DNA from: CAZLBV01 sp964557845
Lineage (GTDB): Bacteria > Acidobacteriota > Aminicenantia > Aminicenantales > Aminicenantaceae
NCBI GenBank assembly: GCA_964557845.1
Contig: CAZLBV010000239.1
Coordinates: 1-7,523, forward strand
Reading direction: 5' to 3'
Length of the DNA stretch: 7,523 bases
A program made the translations under genes and the position numbers. Under the pieces are notes generated by a model. The model ran no database searches. It worked only from the letters and a program-made list of their open reading frames with translations, and was not told the DNA's origin. Shown one piece after another: positions 1-6,715 of the stretch (positions are counted from its first letter, which is position 1; each line of letters opens with the position of its first letter).

Positions 1-1224
1 TACGGCGGGAATAATACAATGTCGGAGCATTTTTAAATAGGGCTCCTTCATGTTGACCGTCTCCTTGGCCAAACGGCCGATGATAGCTGTGGGGGGAAGG
101 GCATCTCCAAGAGGCCAGATGATGCTCATGCCGGCCAGGGCCACAATGGGATTCAAACCAATGGTGTTGAATAAAAGAACGAGAGGAACCCCCAAAACAG
201 GAGCAGCTCCCCACATTAAAACAGCCTCAGAGGCTGGAAGGACAAGGGGCAAGGTAAGAATGACTGCTGTAAGGGGAAGAGTGACTGTGGTGATGGCGAT
301 AAGACCCCGAACCCCGGTTAAAGTCATGATCTGAACCAAAATGCCCACACAGGTCAGAGTTCCGATGAGGGGAAGGAGCTGATGAATAGTCTCCCGGCTG
401 ATACGCAGGATCTGCAGTTTTATGGGTGAAAGCAGAATAGTGGCTGCAGCCGCTGCCACAAACATCATAGGCAGTCCGATAACCGGTAAAGAGTGAGGCC
501 ATACGCGTCCGGCCACAACCAGAATGAAAAAAATAAGAAAAGGAGCCAGCACCCTTATCCAATTCATTTTGGCGGGAGCTTCAGGCAGTTCCTGGAGAGC
601 TTTCTCCAGGTCAACCGGTTTGGCTTTCCATCCCAGAATGAATATCGTCAGAAGGGCCAGTACTACACAGGAAACCAGAAGGGGAAGAAAAAAACCTACA
701 TAGGGCATATTCACACCGGCTGCAGTCAGCATAGCCCAAAGGCTGACCGGAGGGGCCGCGGCGCTCAGGCCGGCCAAAATAAAAATAATGGCAGAAGTCC
801 GGGGCCGTGATAATCCCATATAGTTGAGAACAACGGCGATCAAACTGCCCATGATCAGGACGGTAACGCTGCCTGCGCCCGTCAGGGCCCCGGGTATCAA
901 GAGGAGAAATGTGATCAGAATAAAGAGCATAATCTTCCGGCGGTGGAATTTACGCAGGATCCCTCTTACCACAAAAGCCACTCCGCCTGCCTCTTTGAGA
1001 AGGTTCATGAACAGAGTGGCGGTGATGAAGATCAGGCAGATATCCAGATAGGTGGCGGCTCCTTCTGCAATGTGCCGCGCCGGGAGCCCCTCACCACCGG
1101 CAAGCGCGCCGGCTAAGGCGGCCGCGAACATGGACAATTCTGTGGACAGCTTGAACGCTTTGGCGATGATGTACACAGCCACCATCACAGCCAAAATGAT
1201 CTGGGTTGAGGTGTGCATACTCAT
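1..1224 (-). CDS. TRAP DctM-like large permease (ion transporter superfamily), C-terminus cut by window edge
   Basis: The minus strand stays open for 408 codons from an ATG at 1224 to base 1, with no stop, so the gene continues off the left edge. The product is very hydrophobic, with roughly ten or more membrane helices. Two internal segments look like the paired re-entrant loops of DctM-type permeases. One has a Gly-rich turn (PGALTGAGSVT, residues 111-121) followed by AAAPPVSLW (155-163). The other has ASEAVLMWGAAP (331-342) followed by GDALPPTAIIGR (373-384). A polar loop at 200-220 separates the halves. Family knowledge points to a cytoplasmic-membrane, ion-coupled uptake permease; the substrate cannot be read. 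No DctQ or DctP partner is seen, but a gene could lie beyond the left edge. The start is uncertain because no good ribosome site precedes it; the ATG at 1218 is an alternative. Related citrate or gluconate-type permeases of the same superfamily are possible. Confidence 0.8.
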   Translation of the reverse strand, partial: MSMHTSTQIILAVMVAVYIIAKAFKLSTELSMFAAALAGALAGGEGLPARHIAEGAATYLDICLIFITATLFMNLLKEAGGVAFVVRGILRKFHRRKIMLFILITFLLLIPGALTGAGSVTVLIMGSLIAVVLNYMGLSRPRTSAIIFILAGLSAAAPPVSLWAMLTAAGVNMPYVGFFLPLLVSCVVLALLTIFILGWKAKPVDLEKALQELPEAPAKMNWIRVLAPFLIFFILVVAGRVWPHSLPVIGLPMMFVAAAAATILLSPIKLQILRISRETIHQLLPLIGTLTCVGILVQIMTLTGVRGLIAITTVTLPLTAVILTLPLVLPASEAVLMWGAAPVLGVPLVLLFNTIGLNPIVALAGMSIIWPLGDALPPTAIIGRLAKETVNMKEPYLKMLRHCIIPAV

Positions 1225-1263
1225 GGTGGAACCAATAGCATTTAACTTTATTTTAAAACCTGC

Positions 1264-1292
1264 ATAAAATCAAGTTTTATCCTGCTTGACAA
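1264..1292 (-). promoter_or_regulatory. Candidate sigma70-type promoter for the DctM-like permease
   Basis: On the minus strand, TTGTCA (1292-1287) is followed after exactly 17 bp by TTTTAT (1269-1264), which matches the -10 consensus at four of six positions. The predicted transcript would start near 1257, about 30 bases before the permease ATG at 1224. The -35 box overlaps that of the plus-strand promoter because both are read from one dyad. The -10 is weak, so this is less secure than the plus-strand promoter. Confidence 0.35.
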
Positions 1293-1294
1293 GC
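1284..1294. promoter_or_regulatory. Dyad GCTTG-A-CAAGC shared by two divergent -35 boxes
   Basis: GCTTGACAAGC is a perfect palindrome apart from its central base. Allowing one mismatch, the symmetry extends to 17 bp (1281-1297). It supplies TTGACA to the plus strand and TTGTCA to the minus strand. It may simply be overlapping promoter elements, or also a binding site for a repressor acting on both genes. No regulator gene is visible nearby. Confidence 0.35.
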
Positions 1295-1314
1295 GGGCAT
1301 CCCTGTTTTAGTAT
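1286..1314 (+). promoter_or_regulatory. Sigma70-type promoter for the M14 peptidase
   Basis: A perfect TTGACA (1286-1291) and TAGTAT (1309-1314, four of six consensus bases) are separated by the ideal 17 bp. Transcription would begin near 1321, leaving a leader of about 85 bases before the ATG at 1407. This fits the choice of that ATG as the start, since the TTG at 1320 would lie at or before the transcript end. I see no riboswitch-like structure in the leader. Confidence 0.6.
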
Positions 1315-1390
1315 TTGCTTTGACTATTTTTCCTCATTCTATGAAAGATTCTGATACATCATATCTTATAAACCCAATTATTTCTAAATT

Positions 1391-1397
1391 AAGGAGG
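1391..1397 (+). promoter_or_regulatory. Ribosome binding site of the M14 peptidase
   Basis: AAGGAGG lies nine bases before the ATG at 1407. It decides the start: the open frame reaches back to a TTG at 1320, but that codon has no such site, and translation from 1407 places a signal peptide exactly at the N-terminus. Confidence 0.85.
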
Positions 1398-1406
1398 CCG
1401 TATATT

Positions 1407-3989
1407 ATGAAGATCTTAAGTAAAGCTTTAATCATGTTTGTAGCCGTTTTATTTTCGACCGGGCTTGTGACTCCATATATAGAAGCACAAGAAAACATCA
1501 CAACGCCTGAGAAATATTTTAGATTCCAGCTGGGAAGCGACCGGAATATTGCCCGCTGGGACAAGATCGTCGAATACTTTTATCTTCTGGAAAAGGAAAG
1601 CGATAAGCTCAAGGTTATCGATATGGGGCCCTCTACCATGGGACATCCTTTCCTGCTGGTTATTATTTCCTCACCGGAGAACCTGAACGATCTCGACCGG
1701 CTGCAAAAAATTAATGCAGCGCTCAGTGACCCTAGAGGGGTGGATGAAATACGGATAAAGGAAATGGTCAAGGCAGGGAAAGCTGTTATATGCCAGTCCA
1801 TGAGCCTGCATGCCACCGAGATCGGAGGAACGCAGATGGCGCCGGAACTGACCTATGATCTGATCTCCCGGAGCGATGAAGAAACCCAGCGGATCCTGGA
1901 TAATGTTCTGTTTTTTCTGATCCCCAGTTTTAATCCCGACGGACAGATCATGGTCACGGATTGGTACCGGAAAACAGTCGGTACCGAATATGAAGGGAGC
2001 AGCCTTCCTTGGCTCTATCACAAATATGCCGGGCATGACAATAACCGCGATGGAGATTATATTAATTTAACTGAATCCGTGTATGCAGCCAAGATCCTCT
2101 ATCGTGACTGGGTTCCTCAGGCTTATGTCGACCACCATCAAATGGGGAGCTACGGTGCCCGGCTCTACATTCCACCGTACTGTGAACCCATCCGTCCCTA
2201 TGCCGATCCCCTTATCTGGAGGGAGCTCAGCTGGTATGGGGCTCACATGGCCTACAAACTCGAAGAAAATGAAAAATACGGCATTCTCAATAATGCCCAA
2301 TTTCCCGGATGGGGGCATTTCGGCTGGCACTGGATCACGCCTTTCCATAATATTGCCGGAATGCTGACTGAATCTGCCAGCACTGAACTGGCTACACCGA
2401 TCTATATCCATCCGGAGCAGCTCAGAGGGGGAGCCCGGCTGTTCCCCGAATACGAAGCCCAGACGACCTTTCCCCATCCCTGGACAGGAGGCTGGTGGAG
2501 GCTGAGGGATATTGTGGAACAAAAAAAGATATCAGCCTGGGCGCTTTTAGACCTAGCAGCCAGAAACAAGGAAACCGTGCTTTGGAATGCCTATCTTAAA
2601 GCCAAGCGGCAGACAGAGCGGGGCGCTCAGGGAACCCCTAAAGCCTATGTTATCCCCATGCCTCAGCATGATCACTTGACCGCAGTGAGGATGATCAATA
2701 CTCTTCTCCAGTCAGGCGTGGAGATCCATCAGGCCGGAGAAAATCTTACCGCCGGATATAGGATCTATCCCAAAGATTCCTTTGTGATCTTTCTGGCTCA
2801 GCCAAAAATGGGATTGATCAGAAATCTACTCGGCCGCACATTTTATCCTGACAACGAATGGGCCCGGGCGGATGACGGCTCACCGCTTAGGCCTTATGAC
2901 AGCGCCACTCATACCATGAACGAATTCATGGGAGTTCGGGTCGACCCGGTTGATGAGAAGATCAGCGGCGATCTGAAAAAACTAAGGAATGCAGTTATGA
3001 TGATCGGCGCGGTTGAAACAGAAGGAGCCGGATATGTGCTGGACGGCCGCTTAAATAACAGTTTCATTGCCGCCAACCTGCTCCTGGACAAAGGCATTAA
3101 GATGAGGCGGGTCGATGTGGAAAGGGAGGGACTTCGTCCCGGAGACTTTATTGTTTTAGGCGGCGACTATGCAGTGCTCAAGGAAGTGGCAGAGAAAACC
3201 GGAGTGGATTTTAAAACCATGAGAGGCGATACAAACCAAGGAACCCATGAGCTGAAGCGAATGCGTATCGGTATGTACCAGCGCTACTGGGGAGGCAACA
3301 TGGATGAGGGTTGGACCCGCTTGATGTTTGAAAAATTTTCCTTTCCCTATAAATCACTGATGGATGCTGAGATAGCAAAAGGTCAACTGAATAAAAACTA
3401 TGATGTTATTATTTTCCCGGATGATTCTCCCGGAATGATCACAGGTGAAAGAGTCAGGTTTTACGGCGGACGTGCTCCGGCTTATCCCCCTGAATACAGA
3501 AGCGGCATCGATAAAGATGGGGTCGATGCCTTGAAAAAATTTGTAGAAAACGGCGGAACCTTGATCACCCTGAGCAGAGCCTGTGAATTTGCCATCGAAG
3601 AATTTGGATTGAGTGTCAGGAATGTTGTGGCTGAGTTAGACTCCAAAGACTTTTTCTGTCCCGGTTCTACCGTCAAGGCCAGGTTCGATAATACCCACCC
3701 TTTGGCTTACGGGATGCCGCCGGAAGGTTTGGTTCTATATTGGGCCAGCCCGGTTTTTTCGATTATGCCCAATCAAGATAACGAAAAGTATGAGACCATT
3801 GTCCGCTATCAGGAGAGAAATCTGCTTCAGAGCGGATGGCTTATCGGTGAGGAGCACATCGCCAAGCAGGGCGCTATGATCAAGGTTGGATACGGAGAGG
3901 GCGATATCATTCTCATCGGTTTTCCGGCGCAACACCGCTGTCAGACTCACGGCACGTTTAAGCTATTGTTTAATGCATTAATAAGATAA
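1407..3989 (+). CDS. Secreted M14-family zinc carboxypeptidase-like protein with C-terminal GATase1-like domain
   Basis: The 860-residue product starts with a signal peptide (charged MKILSK, hydrophobic stretch about 7-22, likely cleavage near 26-28), so it is exported. The M14 domain covers roughly 45-360. Zinc ligand motif HATE gives H135 and E138, NPDG at 176-179 is a family hallmark, YVDHH at 240-244 supplies the third zinc histidine, and E322 in LTES is the likely general base. A linker region (about 370-600) is followed by a class I amidotransferase-like fold (about 615-855) with VIIFPDD (667-673), GGTLITL (716-722), C726 at the nucleophile-elbow position, and a closing GFPAQHRCQTHGTF (838-851). 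This architecture is known in large secreted M14 proteins of several phyla. The expected activity is removal of C-terminal residues from peptides; substrate and any activity of the second domain are unknown. It converges with the next gene, leaving 14 bp. Confidence 0.9.
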   Translation: MKILSKALIMFVAVLFSTGLVTPYIEAQENITTPEKYFRFQLGSDRNIARWDKIVEYFYLLEKESDKLKVIDMGPSTMGHPFLLVIISSPENLNDLDRLQKINAALSDPRGVDEIRIKEMVKAGKAVICQSMSLHATEIGGTQMAPELTYDLISRSDEETQRILDNVLFFLIPSFNPDGQIMVTDWYRKTVGTEYEGSSLPWLYHKYAGHDNNRDGDYINLTESVYAAKILYRDWVPQAYVDHHQMGSYGARLYIPPYCEPIRPYADPLIWRELSWYGAHMAYKLEENEKYGILNNAQFPGWGHFGWHWITPFHNIAGMLTESASTELATPIYIHPEQLRGGARLFPEYEAQTTFPHPWTGGWWRLRDIVEQKKISAWALLDLAARNKETVLWNAYLKAKRQTERGAQGTPKAYVIPMPQHDHLTAVRMINTLLQSGVEIHQAGENLTAGYRIYPKDSFVIFLAQPKMGLIRNLLGRTFYPDNEWARADDGSPLRPYDSATHTMNEFMGVRVDPVDEKISGDLKKLRNAVMMIGAVETEGAGYVLDGRLNNSFIAANLLLDKGIKMRRVDVEREGLRPGDFIVLGGDYAVLKEVAEKTGVDFKTMRGDTNQGTHELKRMRIGMYQRYWGGNMDEGWTRLMFEKFSFPYKSLMDAEIAKGQLNKNYDVIIFPDDSPGMITGERVRFYGGRAPAYPPEYRSGIDKDGVDALKKFVENGGTLITLSRACEFAIEEFGLSVRNVVAELDSKDFFCPGSTVKARFDNTHPLAYGMPPEGLVLYWASPVFSIMPNQDNEKYETIVRYQERNLLQSGWLIGEEHIAKQGAMIKVGYGEGDIILIGFPAQHRCQTHGTFKLLFNALIR

Positions 3990-4003
3990 CAATTCTGAAC
4001 TAT

Positions 4004-4546
4004 TCATAAAAAATGCTGATTTCTCCATCCTCTTTTGTCGAGGGAGCGGATGTTATCGGTATCTTTGATGTGCGTTAGGTATTTTTTCAGATCGAGCAGC
4101 TCGTTGTCTGATTCATCCCCGAGAAAAGGTCTGACCAGGAGATGGTTCCCGTAATTTTTCTGGAGTTTTTCCGGGCTGTCATCGATCATCAGCACCCTTT
4201 CCAGATCATATCCCCGGCGTTTAATCTTTTTTAAGTTTTTAAGCCAAAAAAGCTGTCCGGTTTCGGGGTCTATCCGCTGGGTACACTGATCTCTGGACCA
4301 GATAAATTCAAGCTTATCCGGAGAGGAAAAAATGTGGCCCACCACAGCCTCTGCATAAGCGCTTGATGAAGAAGACCAGACTGCAACCCGGAAATTATCC
4401 AAACATAACACAATAAGATCGCTTGAATGGGGCCGGCAGTATACATAATATTGGTCGATCATGAAGTCTTCTTTGCGGTTTAGAGGAGACAAGGTAGAGA
4501 AGACCATGGTTTCGTCGAGATCAAGGATTATCAGTAATTTATCCAT
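4004..4546 (-). CDS. HAD-superfamily phosphatase, FCP1/NIF-like
   Basis: The 180-residue cytoplasmic protein has the haloacid dehalogenase motifs in order. LDLDET (residues 8-13) provides nucleophile D9 and acid/base D11. VWSSSS (56-61) is the second motif. K103 or K106/K107 is the motif-three lysine candidate, and LMIDDSPEKL (119-128) holds the metal-binding D122 and D123. There is no large cap insertion, and the spacing resembles the NLI-interacting-factor (FCP1-like) phosphatase domain. In eukaryotes that family removes phosphate from protein serines; bacterial members are mostly uncharacterised, so the substrate is unknown. The basic C-terminal tail (KKYL to WRNQ, 154-177) is not part of the catalytic core. 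The ATG at 4546 has only a weak upstream site (CGGAA), so expression may be low. It stands alone: its neighbour converges on it, and non-coding sequence lies upstream. Confidence 0.85.
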   Translation of the reverse strand: MDKLLIILDLDETMVFSTLSPLNRKEDFMIDQYYVYCRPHSSDLIVLCLDNFRVAVWSSSSSAYAEAVVGHIFSSPDKLEFIWSRDQCTQRIDPETGQLFWLKNLKKIKRRGYDLERVLMIDDSPEKLQKNYGNHLLVRPFLGDESDNELLDLKKYLTHIKDTDNIRSLDKRGWRNQHFL

Positions 4547-4649
4547 CTATTGTTCCGAATTTCTTAAGCATTTTAGCAGAAGATCAGAAAAGATTAAACT
4601 TTAAAAGGATTTACTCTGTATAAGCCTTAGTTTATATCTTAAAAGATGA

Positions 4650-4889
4650 TTCACTGCACTTTCGGCCAAGATCACCAATTATTATATTTATCTTGGCGCT
4701 GGTGCCTGTCAGCTTGCCAAAGAGATTCAGATACCAGGAATAAATGACTCTTGGGTAATACAAACCGATACACAATCAGCCATGTGTCCTAATATTGGGG
4801 CTGGCTACTATGACATTGCGGTGGAGGTCTGGGAGCGGGGCGAATTTCTCGAGAGCTATTTACTTTCATGTTTAGTGGTTTTATGGTAG
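4650..4889 (+). pseudogene. Coding-like remnant of an unidentified protein, no start codon
   Basis: After a TGA at 4647-4649 one frame stays open for 79 codons to a TAG at 4887. The first ATG in frame is at 4782, more than halfway along, with no ribosome site, so an intact gene starting here is unlikely. The translation reads like real protein and not random sequence. It alternates hydrophobic and polar residues as beta strands do (NYYIYLGAGA at residues 9-18, DSWVIQTDTQ at 34-43, YYDIAVEVWERG at 53-64), with two cysteines (19, 46). The last residues before the stop (SYLLSCLVVLW) look like read-through into non-coding DNA. I do not recognise the family; an extracellular beta-sandwich domain is a guess. 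It is probably what is left after deletion or frameshift of a larger gene. Confidence 0.4.
4665..4697. repeat. Inverted repeat, 8 bp arms with 17 bp AT-rich spacer
   Basis: GCCAAGAT (4665-4672) is matched by ATCTTGGC (4690-4697). The spacer is AT-rich. No run of T follows on either strand, so it is not a standard terminator. It lies inside the coding-like remnant and may be coincidental. Confidence 0.35.
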
Positions 4890-5007
4890 ACTTTATTTTC
4901 TATGGATATATACCTCAGGGAATAAGCAGTTATCAGGCTGGAAAGTTATTTAGATCGGTTCTTTTTGTAAAAACAGATTAAAGATGGATCTACTAATATT
5001 GGTTAAA

Positions 5008-5013
5008 GAGGTG
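5008..5013 (+). promoter_or_regulatory. Ribosome binding site of the cupin gene
   Basis: GAGGTG sits seven bases before the ATG at 5021. It supports this start over the ATG at 4984, which is in another frame and ends after 18 codons. Confidence 0.75.
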
Positions 5014-5020
5014 GGATCGA

Positions 5021-5335
5021 ATGGGACAATACCGAATTGATTTCAGAGAGATCGAATGGGAGTCACCTATAGAAGGTCTCCGGCAGAAGGTTTATAAGAG
5101 CGAAAATAAGCAAATACGTTTGGTGGAGTATACTCCGCAGATGGAACCACACTGGTGTGAAAAAGGGCATTATGGATTTATCCTCAGCGGCAGGTTTGAG
5201 ATAGAATTTGAGGACGGTACCAGAGTATTTGAGTCAGGAGAGGGCCTCTTTATTCCTCCCGGAAAAGAGCATCGGCATAAAGGCAGGGTGTTTGAGGGTA
5301 CCGTAGTGGCCTTATTTGTAGAGGATTTAAAATAA
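5021..5335 (+). CDS. Small single-domain cupin protein
   Basis: The 104-residue protein is one compact cupin barrel with no signal peptide. Both cupin motifs are present. Motif one is built around H44, C46 and H50 followed by GFILSGRFEIEF (52-63). Motif two is GEGLFIPPGKEHRH (73-86), with H84 and H86. H44, H50 and H84 are plausible metal ligands; the usual motif-one glutamate has no obvious equivalent, because GHYGF occupies that place. Proteins of this size serve as sugar or small-molecule binding enzymes, isomerases or dioxygenases, and nothing here picks one. It is preceded by a long non-coding stretch and converges on the fucosidase with a 30 bp gap, so it is probably transcribed on its own. 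Its position beside the fucosidase suggests, but does not show, a role in sugar metabolism. Confidence 0.85.
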   Translation: MGQYRIDFREIEWESPIEGLRQKVYKSENKQIRLVEYTPQMEPHWCEKGHYGFILSGRFEIEFEDGTRVFESGEGLFIPPGKEHRHKGRVFEGTVVALFVEDLK

Positions 5336-5365
5336 TATTTCAAATCTCATTTCAATTTTTTATTC

Positions 5366-6688
5366 TCAATCACATTCCCGGAAAAGCTCAAGAGGCTCGT
5401 TCAGTTGGAGGGCAATAACTGTGACCTGTTCATCCAGAGCATGTTCCGGAATATCAATATAAAGCAGACCTGGATTTTTACTCCAATACTGTTTTCCCAT
5501 TATTTTCCAGGAAAGCTTAATCCCATTTCCGACCACCCGGATCCGGTTTACTTTGTTTTTTATCCCCTTCAAAACAACCGGACCTATGGGTTTATGATCC
5601 AAAAACAGGAACAGATTTTTCGAATCTTTTGAAAGTGTGGTCGGGCCATAGAAATGATCGTAGGGAATACCGGTAGACGTCCCGTAGACAGCTTCTGCAT
5701 GTTTATGGACCCAATTTCCCAATTTTTCGAGAATAAATAATTGTTCTTTGGGTATAATTCCGTCCGCCATAGGTCCGATATCCAAAAGGAGGTTGCCGCC
5801 CCGGCTGATACAGTCTATGAAGATCCTTATGATTTGATTGGGTGTTTTATAATTTTGGTCATTCCCCTGGTATCCCCAGGAATCATTCATGGTCATACAC
5901 AGTTCCCAGAATTGATTCTGCGGACGGATCACAGGTACGCCCTGTTCTGGAGTGGCGTAATCTCCATATCCGTTTAATCTTGAATTGATAATAACCTCAG
6001 GGAGATAAGAGAAGATCATAGTCCTCAGTTTTTTAGCTTTCCATTCTTCGGCAGAAAAGTCCCAGTCTCCGTCGAACCAGAGAAGATCCGGATGATAATT
6101 CCGAGCTATCTCTTCGACCTGGCCGTTCCTGAATTCGACAAAGTCAGCCCAACGGTTCGGTTCCTGGCCTATATCATAACGCTTCTGAGAACCGGTGAAA
6201 TGCGGATAATCCGGATGGGACCAGTCGAGATGGGAAAAGTATAACCCAACTTTAAGGCCGTGTTTTCTTAACGCCTGACAGAAAGGCCCGATCAAGTCAC
6301 GGCCGGCAGGTGTTTTTTCAACAACATTCAGGTCGCTCAATTGAGTTGGCCACAGAGCTACTCCATCATGGTGTTTGCTGGTCAAAACTGCATACTTTGC
6401 TCCGCTTTGTTTTATGATCCTCGCCCATTCATCCGCATCATACTCAGAAGCCGTAAAACCTTGGAGCTGTTTCATGTAGTCCTGGTATGAAATATATCCA
6501 TTATAGAAAGACCATGATTCATCGATTCCATTGACAGCATAGATACCCCAATGAATAAAAATTCCCAGTTTGGCATCTGAAAACCACTGCATTCTTTGGA
6601 TATAATCAGCTTCCTCCTCTTGTCCTGATAAAACCATGCTGGAAATAATTAAAAGAAGTATAAAAAAAGCAAGATTTGGGTTTTTCAT
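5366..6688 (-). CDS. Secreted alpha-L-fucosidase, glycoside hydrolase family 29
   Basis: The 440-residue protein has a signal peptide (hydrophobic core about residues 6-20, cleavage probably near 22) and no lipobox cysteine, so it is a soluble periplasmic or external enzyme. The catalytic barrel (about 30-340) carries the GH29 signatures: GIFIHWG (42-48), KHHDG (105-109), LLWFDGDWD (202-210) with D206 as the expected nucleophile, WELCMTMNDSWGY (261-273), and GGNLLLDIGP (297-306). E248 and E262 are candidates for the acid/base residue, whose position varies in this family. A C-terminal beta-sandwich (about 345-432) completes a normal-length enzyme. It should release terminal L-fucose from glycans with retention of configuration. 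It lies 27 bp after the membrane protein gene and is likely co-transcribed. No strong ribosome site precedes the ATG, so translation may depend on coupling to the upstream gene. Confidence 0.93.
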   Translation of the reverse strand: MKNPNLAFFILLLIISSMVLSGQEEEADYIQRMQWFSDAKLGIFIHWGIYAVNGIDESWSFYNGYISYQDYMKQLQGFTASEYDADEWARIIKQSGAKYAVLTSKHHDGVALWPTQLSDLNVVEKTPAGRDLIGPFCQALRKHGLKVGLYFSHLDWSHPDYPHFTGSQKRYDIGQEPNRWADFVEFRNGQVEEIARNYHPDLLWFDGDWDFSAEEWKAKKLRTMIFSYLPEVIINSRLNGYGDYATPEQGVPVIRPQNQFWELCMTMNDSWGYQGNDQNYKTPNQIIRIFIDCISRGGNLLLDIGPMADGIIPKEQLFILEKLGNWVHKHAEAVYGTSTGIPYDHFYGPTTLSKDSKNLFLFLDHKPIGPVVLKGIKNKVNRIRVVGNGIKLSWKIMGKQYWSKNPGLLYIDIPEHALDEQVTVIALQLNEPLELFRECD

Positions 6689-6702
6689 TGGTCTTAGGTT
6701 TT

Positions 6703-6713
6703 GGGAATTTCCC
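6703..6713. repeat. Short palindrome GGGAATTTCCC between membrane protein and fucosidase genes
   Basis: This 11-base palindrome (5 bp arms and a central T) lies in the 27 bp gap, just after the stop codon of the upstream gene. It is too short for a confident terminator, and no T-run follows in the direction of transcription. Confidence 0.25.
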
Positions 6714-6715
6714 GG

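Larger units (their letters stand above)
4547..5020. other. Intergenic region of 474 bp without an intact gene
   Basis: This stretch separates the phosphatase start from the cupin start, which are divergent. It holds the coding-like remnant at 4650-4889, the inverted repeat at 4665-4697 and the cupin ribosome site near its right end. The parts at 4547-4645 and 4890-5005 are AT-rich and show no convincing promoter, RNA gene or terminator, though promoters for both flanking genes must presumably lie here. Confidence 0.6.

Noticed and set aside
50..1267. Several plus-strand open frames (50-334, 493-810, 824-1051, 1052-1267) and a minus-strand frame at 227-562.
   Set aside because: All overlap the 408-codon permease frame on the minus strand. 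Their translations are rich in Arg, Pro and Ser with no domain sense, as expected for antisense or shifted reading.
1320..1348. Second promoter based on TTGACT at 1320-1325.
   Set aside because: No acceptable -10 hexamer lies 16-18 bp downstream.
1320..1406. N-terminal extension of the peptidase from a TTG at 1320.
   Set aside because: It would bury the signal peptide 29 residues in, has no ribosome site and begins at the predicted transcript start; the ATG at 1407 has AAGGAGG at ideal spacing.
2067..2522. Minus-strand open frame of 151 codons inside the peptidase gene.
   Set aside because: It lies opposite the conserved M14 domain, its translation shows no domain features, and it is best explained as an antisense shadow.
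4646..4744. ATG-started frame of 32 codons overlapping the coding remnant.
   Set aside because: No ribosome site; its Cys- and Trp-rich translation looks like an off-frame reading of the remnant.
4868..4981. Small plus-strand open frame of 37 codons just before the cupin gene.
   Set aside because: No ribosome site, overlaps the end of the coding remnant in another frame, and has low-complexity aromatic content without a recognisable motif.
5326..5360. Possible terminator (GATTT and AAATC arms, then a T-run) after the cupin gene.
   Set aside because: The arms are only 5 bp and AT-rich with a 13-base loop; too weak to form a stable hairpin.
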